From Streptomyces sp. HUAS CB01 (GTDB lineage Bacteria; Actinomycetota; Actinomycetes; Streptomycetales; Streptomycetaceae): DNA of 64,000 bases. The notes under the pieces were generated by a model. It worked only from the letters and a program-made list of their open reading frames with translations. It made no database searches and was not told where the DNA came from. Numbering within the stretch: the first letter of the stretch is position 1; each line of letters opens with the position of its first letter. The stretch is taken from NCBI RefSeq assembly GCF_030406905.1, contig NZ_CP129137.1, positions 5,414,001 through 5,478,000 on the forward strand, read 5' to 3'. Position numbers and translations under genes: made by a program. This document shows, in pieces, positions 16,584 to 25,243 of this stretch.

Positions 16584-17599
16584 CCACGACCACCACGACC
16601 TCGCACAACGGTCTCACCACGGACTGGTCCGACCGCACCGTCCTCGTCACCGGAGCCGAGGGATTCATCGGCTCCACGCTCGTCGACCTGCTCGTGGAAC
16701 GCGGGGCGCGGGTGAGGGCGTTCGCCCACTACAAGCCGTACGCGGAGAAGGGCCATCTCGCGCACCGGGCGGAGGATGTGGAGCTGATCGCGGGCGACGT
16801 GCGCGACGCGGGCCGGGTCATGGACGCGGTCGCCGGCTGCGACACCGTCTTCCACCTCGCCGCGCTCATCGGCATCCCGTACAGCTACGACTCGCCCGGC
16901 GCGTACGTCCAGGTCAACGTCAACGGCACCGAGAACATCGCCGAGGCGTGCCGCAGGCACGCGGTCCGCCGGCTCGTCCACACCTCGACCAGCGAGGTGT
17001 ACGGCACGGCCCTGACAGCCCCGATCGCGGAGAGCCACCCGCTGCAGCCGCAGTCCCCGTACTCGGCGTCGAAGATCGGCGCGGACATGATGGCGCTCTC
17101 GCACTGGCACGCCTTCGAGCTGCCGGTGACGGTGGTACGGCCCTTCAACACCTACGGCCCCCGGCAGTCGGCGCGCGCCGTCATCCCCACGATCCTCGCC
17201 CAACTGCACGCCGGGGCAAGCGAGATCAGGCTCGGCTCGCTCAGCCCGACGCGTGACTTCACCTATGTCACGGACACGGCCCGGGGATTCCTCGCACTGG
17301 CGGACTGCGACCGCGCCCTCGGACAGGTCGTCAATCTCGGTACGGGCCAGGAGATCGCCATCGGCGAGCTGGCGCGGATGCTCGTCGACGCCTCGGGCAG
17401 CCGCGCGGAGATCGTGGTGGACCCGGCACGGCTGCGGCCCACGGGGAGCGAGGTGGAGCGGCTTCTGTCCGACAACCGCCGGGCGCGGGAGTGGGCGGGC
17501 TGGGAGCCGGAAGTCACCCTGGAGGAGGGGCTGAAGCGCACGTCGGAGTGGGTGGCGGAGAATCTCCGCCTCTTCGCGACGGGCCGGTACGAGGTCTGA
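16580..17599 (+). CDS. NAD-dependent sugar-nucleotide epimerase/4,6-dehydratase (SDR)
   Basis: 339 residues, extended SDR. Nucleotide motif GAEGFIGS (25-32), FHLAALIG, TSTSEVYG (about 135-142), and catalytic Tyr161-x3-Lys165 (SPYSASKIG), with RPFNTYGPRQSARAVIP for sugar-nucleotide binding. The TSTSEVYG form resembles GDP-mannose or UDP-GlcNAc 4,6-dehydratases (LegB-like) more than simple epimerases. AAGGAG upstream, start overlaps the MurG-like stop. It may make the modified sugar that the MurG-like enzyme transfers, or modify its donor; this is inferred from the coupling. Confidence 0.85.
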   Translation: MTTTTTTSHNGLTTDWSDRTVLVTGAEGFIGSTLVDLLVERGARVRAFAHYKPYAEKGHLAHRAEDVELIAGDVRDAGRVMDAVAGCDTVFHLAALIGIPYSYDSPGAYVQVNVNGTENIAEACRRHAVRRLVHTSTSEVYGTALTAPIAESHPLQPQSPYSASKIGADMMALSHWHAFELPVTVVRPFNTYGPRQSARAVIPTILAQLHAGASEIRLGSLSPTRDFTYVTDTARGFLALADCDRALGQVVNLGTGQEIAIGELARMLVDASGSRAEIVVDPARLRPTGSEVERLLSDNRRAREWAGWEPEVTLEEGLKRTSEWVAENLRLFATGRYEV

Positions 17600-17693
17600 G
17601 ACGGGGCGGCGTCTCCGGCGGGCGCGGCTCCGGCTGTCCAGGGGCTCCGGCGGAGTGGACCCTGGATGTCCGGGACCCCGCCGGGACCCGGCG

Positions 17694-18323
17694 TCAGGCC
17701 TCCGCCGCCGACCCCAGCCCGCCCAGCAGGACCGCGGTGAAGCGGCGGACCCAGTCCTCGTCGACGGGTCCGCAGCTCACCAGCGCACGGTGCACGACCG
17801 CGCCGGCGATCACATCGAAGATCAGGTCGGCGGTGCGGGCGGCCGCCGCCGGGTCGGTCTCCTCCGGGAGCTCGCCCCGCGCCTGGGCCCGGGCGCGACC
17901 CTCCAGAACCAGCCGTTTCTGCCGGTCCACGATCGAGACCCTGATCCGCTCGCGCAACGGCTCGTCGGTCGTCGACTCCGCGACCACGGCCATCAGCGCG
18001 GTCCTGGCCTCGGGCCGCTCCAGGAGCGCGGCGAACTGGAGCACCACGCCCTCGATGTCCGCCGCCAGGCTGCCCCGGTCGGGGAGCTCCAGTTCGTCGA
18101 AGAGCTCCGCGACCGCGTCCACGACCAGCTCGCTCTTGCCCGCCCAGCGCCGGTAGACGGTCGTCTTCGCCACCCCGGCCCGGGTCGCCACGTCGCCGAG
18201 CGTCAGCTTCGACCACCCCAGCTCCACCAGGGCCGCCCTGGTGGCGTCGAGGATGGCGGCGTCCGCCTCGGCGCTGCGGGGACGGCCGGTACGGGCCGTG
18301 TTCCGGCGACGGTGACTGCACAT
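17694..18323 (-). CDS. TetR-family transcriptional regulator
   Basis: 209 residues: N-terminal TetR helix-turn-helix (ILDATRAALVELGWSKLTLGDVATRAGVAKTTVYRRWAGKSELV) and a TetR_C-type ligand domain. Starts at 18323 (MCSHRRR) and 18335 are both possible; neither has a good ribosome binding site. It is divergent from the thioredoxin-like gene and faces a 17-bp palindrome that may be its operator. Confidence 0.88.
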   Translation of the reverse strand: MCSHRRRNTARTGRPRSAEADAAILDATRAALVELGWSKLTLGDVATRAGVAKTTVYRRWAGKSELVVDAVAELFDELELPDRGSLAADIEGVVLQFAALLERPEARTALMAVVAESTTDEPLRERIRVSIVDRQKRLVLEGRARAQARGELPEETDPAAAARTADLIFDVIAGAVVHRALVSCGPVDEDWVRRFTAVLLGGLGSAAEA

Positions 18324-18407
18324 GGAGGCGACCATACCGGCCAGTAGGGGGATCGCTGTGAGCCACTTCACCGGGGGAAGCGCCCCGGCCCCGCATCGGA
18401 CCAGTTA

Positions 18408-18424
18408 CGCTACGACTCGTAGCG
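18408..18424. promoter_or_regulatory. Putative TetR operator
   Basis: cgctacga-c-tcgtagcg is a perfect inverted repeat with one central base, between the TetR gene and the divergent thioredoxin-like gene. Confidence 0.55.
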
Positions 18425-18541
18425 AAAGCGACAGCCGCTGGCGCCGGGTGGGGACCCGGCGCGGGCGCGCGGGGCCGGTGTTCACGGGCCCGGCGCACCG
18501 ACTTTTTTCACTCGCGCGCGCGGAGGGGGGAGGATGTACTC

Positions 18542-19519
18542 ATGCAGCCTAGGAACATGTCCATGAGTGGCGTCGTCGACCTCGCCGCGGTGAAGGCGGC
18601 CGGTGAGGCCAAGGCCAAGGCCGAGCAGACGCGCGCGGAGAACGCCCGGCAGGGCGGCGGCGGTGCGGTGCCCCCGTCCGCCCTGGTGATCGACGTCGAC
18701 GAGGCGGGCTTCGAGCGGGACGTACTCCAGCGTTCCGCGGAGGTCCCGGTCGTCCTCGACTTCTGGGCCGAGTGGTGCGAGCCCTGCAAGCAGCTGAGCC
18801 CGGTACTGGAGCGGCTGGCCCGCGAGTACAACGGCCGCTTCGTGCTCGCCAAGATCGACGTCGAAGCCAACCAGATGCTGATGCAGCAGTTCGGGATCCA
18901 GGGCATCCCGGCTGTGTTCGCGGTCGTCGCCGGCCAGGCGCTGCCGCTCTTCCAGGGCCTGGCGCCGGAGCCCCAGATCCGCGAGACCCTCGACCAGCTG
19001 ATCCAGGTCGGTGAGCAGCGCTTCGGCCTCACCGGTCTGACCGTCGACGCGGACGCCGACGAGTCCGCGGTCGCCGCCCCCGCCCCCGCCCCCGCCCCCG
19101 GCCCGCACGACGCGGCCCTCGAGGCGGCGGTCGACGCGCTCGACGCGGGAGACCTCGGCGGTGCCATCCGGGCGTACCGGAACGTCCTCTCCGACGACCC
19201 CGCGAACTCCGAGGCGAAGCTCGGCCTCGCGCAGGCGGAACTGCTGTCCCGGGTGCAGGAGATGGATCCGCAGAAGGTGCGCCAGGAGGCCGCCGACCGT
19301 CCGGACGACGTGCAGGCGCAGATCGCCGCCGCGGACCTGGACCTCGCCGGAGGTCATGTGCAGGACGCGTTCGGCCGGCTCGTCGAGACCGTGCGCCGTA
19401 CGGCGGGCGAGGACCGCGACGCCGCCCGGCTGCGGCTGCTGGAGCTCTTCGAGGTGATCGGTCCGGACGACCCGCGGGTGACGGCGGCACGCACCGCGCT
19501 CGCGAGGGTCCTCTTCTGA
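18542..19519 (+). CDS. Thioredoxin-domain co-chaperone with TPR-like C-terminus (CnoX/YbbN-like)
   Basis: 325 residues: Ala/Lys-rich N-terminus, thioredoxin domain about 50-160 with redox motif Cys79-Glu-Pro-Cys82 (FWAEWCEPCKQL) and cis-Pro GIPAVF, a linker with an Ala-Pro run, then TPR-type helices (about 185-325). This is the layout of CnoX/YbbN, a chaperedoxin that protects proteins from oxidative aggregation and passes them to GroEL or DnaK. Unlike E. coli YbbN, which has SxxC, a full CxxC is present, so oxidoreductase activity is likely. A 7-base GC hairpin (gccgggg / ccccggc, 19524-19550) follows the stop. Confidence 0.87.
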   Translation: MQPRNMSMSGVVDLAAVKAAGEAKAKAEQTRAENARQGGGGAVPPSALVIDVDEAGFERDVLQRSAEVPVVLDFWAEWCEPCKQLSPVLERLAREYNGRFVLAKIDVEANQMLMQQFGIQGIPAVFAVVAGQALPLFQGLAPEPQIRETLDQLIQVGEQRFGLTGLTVDADADESAVAAPAPAPAPGPHDAALEAAVDALDAGDLGGAIRAYRNVLSDDPANSEAKLGLAQAELLSRVQEMDPQKVRQEAADRPDDVQAQIAAADLDLAGGHVQDAFGRLVETVRRTAGEDRDAARLRLLELFEVIGPDDPRVTAARTALARVLF

Positions 19520-20154
19520 CGGTGCCGGGGCCGGGCTCCGGTACCCCGGCTCGGGGCGGAGCCCTCCGGCGCGTATCGCCGGACGCGCGGGCCGATTTGG
19601 CGACACAGTGACAAACAGCGGTCGCGCTTTGCCAAAACTTGGTAAACGCGGCCGCTGTTACTCGTAGTAAATCAACCGCGTTGTTCTGTCCGCTTTTTCC
19701 CTCCATTCTCCGGATCTGGCGAGCCCTTCCGGGGCACCCTGTGTTGCCGGGCGACATCACCCCGTCGTGGCGTGGTTATCGGTCCGTTACTAGTGAGTAA
19801 CGAACCCCCTTGTGCCCCGGCGCGTAATGCACCACGATCGGCCACGCTCGGTCCATCACCGCACCAGCTCGGCAGCCAGCCTCGTACCGCGGTCCTGGGT
19901 CCCCACCGAGCCGGCCGGCGGCAGAGGCGCCGGCCGCGGACAGGGGGGTTCCTGCCCCGACCGGCAGGGCCTGTCCAAAGAGGTTGCGCGAAGGCGTGGC
20001 CAGTGGTTGTCGCTCGGGGGTGATCGCCGGTGATTCGGACGCGGCTCGCGCCTGAGGCACGGCGCTCTCCTTCCCGAGGACGTAGCACTTCTCCCATCCC
20101 AGGGCGGACTTGACGGTCCGCGCCGGAGATGTACGTCCGAGAAGGAGGAAAATT
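19520..20154. other. 635-base noncoding region
   Basis: No convincing gene is seen. It holds the terminator hairpin of the preceding gene, an AT-richer stretch at about 19590-19700, and an inverted repeat cgttact-agtg-agtaacg (19784-19801) that could be an operator. A strong GAAGGAGGA ribosome binding site for the DUF6230 gene ends it. The length leaves room for a long leader or a small RNA. Confidence 0.6.
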
Positions 20155-20784
20155 ATGTCCCAGGTTCGTGGTGGGACCAGATGGAAGCGGTTCGCCGTCG
20201 TCATGGTGCCGTCGGTGGCCGCGACGGCCGCGATCGGTGTGGGCCTGGCCCAGGGCGCGCTGGCGGCTTCGTTCAGCGTCTCCGGCCAGAGCTTCAAGGT
20301 GACGGCGGACAAGCTCGACGGTACGGACTTCTTCCAGTACGGAAGTCTCGCCCAGGGCACCGACCTCAAGGGCAACAAGACGCTGCACCCCGTCGCGGTG
20401 TCGTCCTTCGGGACCGCAACGATCACCAACATGTGCCAGTCGGTCGTCACCCCTGACGTCCCGATCTTCGGCAGCGTCAGCCTCGAGCTGCGCGCCGGTG
20501 GCAAGGGCACGCCGGTCGAGGCGGAGAACCTGTACCTCGACGTCGCCGAGCTCGAGGCGAACGCCACCTTCAACAACATCGACATCGGCGTCGCCGCCGG
20601 CGACAAGGCCAACAAGCCGGGCATCCAGCCGGGCACGCAGGCGAACCCCTACGGCTTCGCCCAGCGCGCCAAGGAAGCCCACCTGACCAAGGTCAAGCAG
20701 ACGGCGTGGGCGACCACTGCCGGCACCTTCAAGCTGAGCGGTCTCAGCATGAAGCTGCACAAGGGCGTCAAGGAGTGCTACTAA
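20155..20784 (+). CDS. DUF6230 family exported protein
   Basis: 209 residues: basic start, one hydrophobic signal/anchor segment (about 14-36, ending in an ALAAS cleavage-like site), then a beta-rich domain (FSVSGQSFKVTADKLDGTDFFQYGS) with two Cys (NMCQSVV and the final KECY) that may form a disulfide. DUF6230 proteins in Streptomyces are sometimes labelled cholesterol esterase without evidence. First of a co-oriented trio with a DUF6114 membrane protein and a Pro/Glu-rich protein. Function unknown; an envelope or spore-surface role is inferred. Confidence 0.82.
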   Translation: MSQVRGGTRWKRFAVVMVPSVAATAAIGVGLAQGALAASFSVSGQSFKVTADKLDGTDFFQYGSLAQGTDLKGNKTLHPVAVSSFGTATITNMCQSVVTPDVPIFGSVSLELRAGGKGTPVEAENLYLDVAELEANATFNNIDIGVAAGDKANKPGIQPGTQANPYGFAQRAKEAHLTKVKQTAWATTAGTFKLSGLSMKLHKGVKECY

Positions 20785-20881
20785 GCACTCGCCAGGGCGG
20801 ACGGGAACGCCGGAAGGCGGGCTCGTCCGCCCGATCCTCACACTTTCTTCGAGCAACACCGGTTCCAGGGAGCTGTTTTCC

Positions 20882-21424
20882 ATGAGCGCCGAGTCCCCGG
20901 GGCAGCAGAACGAGCACTTCCTCCGAGTCATCAAGCGGCGTTTCCGCGACTGGCGCGGACAGCGGCCTTTCTGGGCCGGCCTGTTGACCATTCTCGGCGG
21001 TATTCCGATCGCCTACTTCCCGTACGCAAGCCTCAAGATCGGCCATATGACGCTGGCCATGGCCACGACGGCGGGTGCGGGCTCGCTGATCATCGGCGTG
21101 CTTCTGGTGACGCTGGGGCTGACCATGTGGTTCCACCACATCGTCCGGGTGTTCGCCGGTGTCGCCGCGATCCTGCTGGCACTGATCTCCCTGCCGGTCT
21201 CCAACATCGGCGGCTTCCTCATCGGTTTCCTGTTCGCCCTGATCGGCGGCGCGCTGTCGATCGCCTGGGCACCGGGCAAGGCCGCGGAGGCGGAGGCTCC
21301 GGCATCGTCCGCACCGGCGGACGGGCCGGACGTGCCGCTGGTGCCGGGGCCGCAGGTGGGCGACAGCACGATCACGCAGAAGACCAGTGCCCACGCCGAA
21401 GGCGGGAGGAACAGTGCGGGGTGA
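20882..21424 (+). CDS. DUF6114 integral membrane protein
   Basis: 180 residues: cytosolic N-terminus with VIKRRFRDWRGQRPFWAGLL, then four hydrophobic segments (about 31-50, 58-80, 88-108, 110-130) and a soluble Ala/Pro-rich tail. AGGGAG lies upstream. Its 3' end overlaps the next gene. DUF6114 and DUF6230 occur together in Streptomyces, so a membrane partner of the exported protein is likely. Confidence 0.85.
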   Translation: MSAESPGQQNEHFLRVIKRRFRDWRGQRPFWAGLLTILGGIPIAYFPYASLKIGHMTLAMATTAGAGSLIIGVLLVTLGLTMWFHHIVRVFAGVAAILLALISLPVSNIGGFLIGFLFALIGGALSIAWAPGKAAEAEAPASSAPADGPDVPLVPGPQVGDSTITQKTSAHAEGGRNSAG

Positions 21425-22724
21425 TCAGATGCGGCCGGAGGCGGACTCCGGTCCCGACGGGCAGACGCCCAGAGGACCGCGCCACGCCGCTCCCCGGAAG
21501 AGATTGTTCACGAAGCTGCAGATACCCGCCGGCAAGGCGATGGCCATCGCCGCCATGCCCACCGCGGTCTTCGTGGGCATGAGCCTGACCCCGAAGCTGG
21601 CACTGGCCGACGACAAGCAGGAGTTCCCGTTCGCCCCCGGTCCCTGTGTGACGCGGTCGGACGAACCCAGCGAGTCGGCGTCGCCCTCCGCCTCGGAGTC
21701 GGCGAAGCCGTCCGAGGAGGAGACGGACAAGCCCGAGCCGTCCCCGAGCGGTTCCGAGGTCGAGCAGACCGACGAGCCGAAGCCCGGCGAGAGCCCCTCC
21801 GCCTCCGAGCCCGGCCGTACGGACGAGGAACCGCCCGAGCAGGCGGACCCGTCCCCGACGCCCACCCCGAGCGAGTCCGAGACCCGGAACCCGCTCGACC
21901 CGCTGGGTGTCGGCGACGCCATCAAGGACCTCTTCGACGGACCCGACGAGGAGCCGGAGGCCGCCCCGGCCCCGAGCGAGTCGGCCGAGCCCGCCGAGGA
22001 GCCGTCGAAGCCGGCCGAGGACACCGCCTCGAAGCCCACCGAGCCGGTGGAGGACGCGGTCTCGGACGTGACCGACGAGGCCGACAAGGCCACGGACAAG
22101 ACCAAGGAAGCCATCAAGGACGCCGCCGAGAAGGCCGGCGCCGAGGTGGAGGAGCTGGACGACAAGGTCAAGGGCCTCGACCCCGTCAAGGACGAGGACA
22201 TCCCCGAGGGCGCCGACGGCAAGCCGCGCTTCCCGTGCCCGACCGCCGATCCGGAGGCACTCGCCAACGCCAAGGCGGAGCCGGGCATCCCGGCGCTGCC
22301 GGACGAGCCGTGGGTGCTGGAGAGCTCCCGGCTGACCCTGACGGGCCTCGACTACAAGGGCATCGTCGAGGTGCAGACCGGCAGCGGCAAGGTCAAGAAG
22401 GTGCTGAAGTTCACCGCCTCGGGCGTGGACATCAAGGACCTCCACCAGCTGGTGCAGGGCCCCAACGGCACCACGGCCCACGTCAAGGCGCAGCAGGGCT
22501 CCACCTCCACCATCCGCAACGGCACGGTGACCATGTACACGGAGGAGCTGAAGGGCAACCTCTTCGGCATCATCCCGGTCACCTTCAGCCCGAAGACCCC
22601 GCCGCCGCTGAACGTCCCGTTCGCGATGTTCACCGACGTCAAGGTGACCCAGGCCGGCCAGTTCGGCGGCACGCTGTCCGTGCCCGGCCTGCACAACTAC
22701 TTCACCGGCGGGAACGCCGGCTGA
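21414..22724 (+). CDS. Exported Pro/Ser/Glu-rich stalk protein with a C-terminal globular domain
   Basis: 436 residues. A cytosolic N-terminus of about 35 residues (RKRLFTKLQ), one hydrophobic segment about 42-65 (AMAIAAMPTAVFVGMSLT), an acidic low-complexity stalk (about 80-270, with repeated ESESASPSASES-like and PAEEPSKPAED-like blocks), then a beta-rich C-domain (about 290-436: LESSRLTLTGLDYKGIVEV...) recalling the DUF6230 partner. GTG at 21414 is chosen for the GGGAGGA site; ATG at 21429 is the alternative. It overlaps the DUF6114 gene by 11 bases. The stalk looks suited to crossing peptidoglycan. Confidence 0.75.
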   Translation: MRGDQMRPEADSGPDGQTPRGPRHAAPRKRLFTKLQIPAGKAMAIAAMPTAVFVGMSLTPKLALADDKQEFPFAPGPCVTRSDEPSESASPSASESAKPSEEETDKPEPSPSGSEVEQTDEPKPGESPSASEPGRTDEEPPEQADPSPTPTPSESETRNPLDPLGVGDAIKDLFDGPDEEPEAAPAPSESAEPAEEPSKPAEDTASKPTEPVEDAVSDVTDEADKATDKTKEAIKDAAEKAGAEVEELDDKVKGLDPVKDEDIPEGADGKPRFPCPTADPEALANAKAEPGIPALPDEPWVLESSRLTLTGLDYKGIVEVQTGSGKVKKVLKFTASGVDIKDLHQLVQGPNGTTAHVKAQQGSTSTIRNGTVTMYTEELKGNLFGIIPVTFSPKTPPPLNVPFAMFTDVKVTQAGQFGGTLSVPGLHNYFTGGNAG

Positions 22725-22746
22725 TCTTCCGGGAGCCGCGGAAAGA

Positions 22747-22786
22747 GACTGCGGGCCGCACCCTTGCGGGGGTGCGGCCCGCAGTC
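22747..22786 (+). terminator. Strong terminator after the DUF6230/DUF6114 trio
   Basis: Perfect 17-base stem with left arm 22747-22763 (gactgcgggccgcaccc), a six-base loop and right arm 22770-22786, followed by gttc. Confidence 0.85.
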
Positions 22787-22805
22787 GTTCAGCAGCCCGT
22801 CGATG

Positions 22806-23000
22806 GTGCGGGACCACCGGCGTGACGCCTACGACGTCGATCACCTCGGCCCGACAACGGTGTGCTGATCGTGGACGAGACCGGCTTCGTGAAGAAGGGC
22901 CGGGCTTCGGCGGGCGTCCAGCGGCAGGACCCCGGCACCGCCGGGCACCCCCGGGTCGGTGCCTTCCTCGCCTACCACCAAGCAACAGTTCGGCGCAGCC
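22806..23000 (+). pseudogene. IS701-type DDE transposase remnant
   Basis: The reading frame [28 protein letters not shown]...AFLAYH (22862-22984) is a clear match to the [13 protein letters not shown]...SAGVQRQYSGTAG signature of IS701-family transposases, including one catalytic Asp. The preceding [16 protein letters not shown] segment is in another frame, so there is a frameshift near 22855, and all of the rest of the enzyme is missing. Downstream sequence to 23137 remains open but is not recognisable. It marks the left part of an accessory island. Confidence 0.75.
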
Positions 23001-23183
23001 ACTATCGACGACGGTCGGCCGACGAGACGGCGGAGGCGCCCGACGGTATCGGCGTGACCGGCCCCGGGCCGGACCGCGCTCGTACTCGCCGAGCGTTGGA
23101 AGCGTTCGGGCCCCGGATCGAGGGGCCGGCAGGCTGAGCCCGATTCGCGGCCCTGTGACACGGCACGTGCCCGGCTGTGCCGA

Positions 23184-23218
23184 GGCCCCGGCGGAAGGTG
23201 GTGCCTTCCGCCGGGGCC
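23184..23218 (-). terminator. Terminator of the immunity-like gene
   Basis: Perfect 15-base stem (ggccccggcggaagg / ccttccgccggggcc) with a five-base loop, 20 bases beyond the stop codon of the gene at 23239. Confidence 0.8.
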
Positions 23219-23238
23219 CGGTGGGCGGGTGCCCGGGG

Positions 23239-23595
23239 TCAGTGGTCCTCGTCCTCCTCGTCGTCGAACTGCGGTAGGACGTTCGTGTCCATGCCGTACT
23301 TGGCGAAGAGGTCGACCAAGGCTCTGGTCATGGCGTCCAGACCGCCTTCACGGACGATCACGAGGTCAGGGATCCGCAGGTACAGCCCGTCGGCGTACCC
23401 GACGGTGGTGGACCGGTTGTCCATCACCTCGGCGATCTTCCGAGGGGTCATGCACGTCGCGGTCCACCCATTGCCGTCACGAGCGCGGATGACCACGTCG
23501 ACGTCCTCGACGGTGTCGGCGTCGTCATCCAGGGCGAGTACATAGGTGACGGAGAAATCGGCCGTCTCCACCGTAACCAGCGGCTCATGAGCCAT
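23239..23595 (-). CDS. Probable immunity protein of a polymorphic toxin
   Basis: 118 residues, acidic, soluble, ending in DDEEDEDH. I do not recognise the family. It starts 11 bases inside the end of the toxin-tail frame (ATG at 23595, toxin stop 23585-23587), the usual tight toxin-immunity coupling, and it ends at a strong terminator. Base composition is less GC-extreme than in core genes. It could instead be a generic DUF immunity of the SUKH/Imm type; this was not tested. The reading frame itself is intact. Confidence 0.7.
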   Translation of the reverse strand: MAHEPLVTVETADFSVTYVLALDDDADTVEDVDVVIRARDGNGWTATCMTPRKIAEVMDNRSTTVGYADGLYLRIPDLVIVREGGLDAMTRALVDLFAKYGMDTNVLPQFDDEEDEDH

Positions 23596-24530
23596 AGATC
23601 TTCAGCAGCTCCTTGATGACGTTCGGCTCGTTCGGCTTGTCCGACTTACCGATGATCTCGAAGCCGCCGTCGACCTCGCGGAAGAAGAGCCGTGCCCCAG
23701 CGTCGCCTCGAAGGTACCGGATGCCGTGTGACAGCGCCCTGGAACCCCTGCCCGGCTGGTCGTTGCCGTCCATGAGCTTATTGATGAGCTGGTTCATCTC
23801 GCGCTGTACGGCCTGGTTCTTCGTGGATTTCTCGGCGAGCTTGGCGAGCCTGCTGTTCTTGCCGAGCGCCGAGGGTCACGCAGATCTTCGGCTTCCCGGC
23901 GGAGGCGGCAGCGGGGGCCTTGCCGGACGACGCGACGGTGAACTCCCCGGCCTTCGCAGAGGCACCGTGGAACGCGGCCCGCCGGGCGGCGGCACCTTCA
24001 GCGATCGGAACGAGGCACGCTACGGCGCTCTGGCCCTTCTTGACGCGGTCCAGGACCGTGCGCAGCCGGTCCAGGGTGTCCTTAGCCTTGTCCAGGCCCT
24101 CCCAGAAGGAGTGGATGCCGCTGCTGACCCGGTAGATCGCCTTGGCGACGGCCGGGATCTTGGTGACGGCCGCGCCGACGAGGATGACGTTGACCAGCGT
24201 CCACAGGCAGCTCTCGACGTCGCGCTGGGCGAAGCACTTCTTCGCGTCGGTGTAGCCCAGCTCGTCGAGGAGGATCTGGCCGCCGTTGGCGATGACCCAG
24301 TCGATGACGTCCATGGCCAGGAGCTGCTTGGCCTTGCGGAACTCCTCCACACAGGACTGGCCGCAGTGGGCGAGGAGCAGGGCTTGCTCGTCCTGGGTGA
24401 GGTCCGGCCCCGTTTCGGGCTTGGGGCCCGCCATCGCGGCCTTGCGGGCTTCCTCCTGCTCCTTGAGGAACTCCGCCTCGGCACGGTCGGCACTGACCCC
24501 GGGGGGCTTCCGCCGCTGAGGCCTCCCGTT
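23585..24530 (-). pseudogene. Frameshifted C-terminal fragment of a polymorphic toxin
   Basis: Two frames join into one protein tail. The upstream frame carries a pre-toxin region (EFRKAKQLLAMDVIDWVIA..., ELGYTDAKKCFAQRDVESCLWTLVNVI, AAVTKIPAVAKAIYRVSSGI), which is common before C-terminal toxins of Rhs and other secreted Streptomyces proteins. At about 23861-23875 a 1-base insertion, or a 7-base tandem copy of ctcggcg, shifts the frame. The downstream frame continues GKNSRLAKLAEKSTKNQAVQREMNQLINKLMDGN... and ends LFFREVDGGFEIIGKSDKPNEPNVIKELLKIYGS, which looks like a RelE-like toxin tail. The delivery part of the protein is missing at the 5' end, roughly beyond 24530. Probably inactive. Confidence 0.7.
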
Positions 24531-24860
24531 TCCCTCTCGTCGACCGCCGTTTCCCCGTGACGTTGGACCCTCGATCTCTATGCCGCGAGGGCGTGTTGGT
24601 GCGCTGCCTGGTCTCGACGAGAACACACCGACCGGATCGCGCTATCCGGGCTCCGCGACACATCGGGAGGGTCCCGGGACGCGGAACTACCGCACGGGGG
24701 TGGCTCTGACGTTGTTCAGTGGCCCCGGCGTGTTGGCTTCCAGCGGCCCCGGTTGGAGGGTCGCACGGGTGTATTGAGGGGTGGTGACGGGGCGAAGTGC
24801 CCCACCCCGGTTCTTGCAGTGAGACGGTTCCCGTGGTCTCTGGCAGGGGCGGTGCTGTCT

Positions 24861-25110
24861 ATGTCTTTGTCAAAACAGGAGCTGTTTGACCGGACCCGGC
24901 GGGACAGCTGGCAGCAACTGTCGATACGCGCTCTGTCGAAGAGGTACGGCGTTCACCGCCGCCTCGTACGGGAGGCACTCTCTCGCCGGTCCCCACCCTG
25001 CGCCGCCGGCCGGTGCGGACGTCACCTCGGATGGAGCCGTACATGAAGACCGTCGACGCCTGGCTGAGGGCTGATCTAAGGCTCCGCGCAAGCCGCAGCA
25101 CACCGTGCGG
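24861..25110 (+). pseudogene. IS21-type (IstA) transposase N-terminal remnant
   Basis: MSLSKQELFDRTRRDSWQQLSIRALSKRYGVHRRLVREAL is the characteristic N-terminal helix-turn-helix of IstA. A different frame continues SPRMEPYMKTVDAWLRADL and then APRKPQHTVRRV-like sequence, so at least two frameshifts are present and the DDE domain is gone. Upstream, 24714-24765 has two related blocks (cagtggccccggcg and cagcggccccggtt), plausible repeats of an IS21 left end, and a hairpin at about 24778-24808 (ggggtgg / ccacccc). No matching right end or istB is visible. Confidence 0.7.
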
Positions 25111-25243
25111 CGGGTGGGCCCTCCGGGTGCAATCGGCACTCCCGCTGATATCTCCGCTGTCGCCCCCAGGCTTTGCCGTGTGCACCGCTCTGACACGGCA
25201 GCGGCAGGAGGCCAGGGACCGGGGCGACCACTCCGCCGACGGT

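Noticed and set aside
19520..20154. Small genes in the gap before the DUF6230 gene
   Set aside because: Open frames here lack third-position GC bias, ribosome binding sites and recognisable products.
23000..23137. Continuation of the IS701 transposase to 23137
   Set aside because: The frame stays open but no longer resembles the transposase, so it was left out of the pseudogene.
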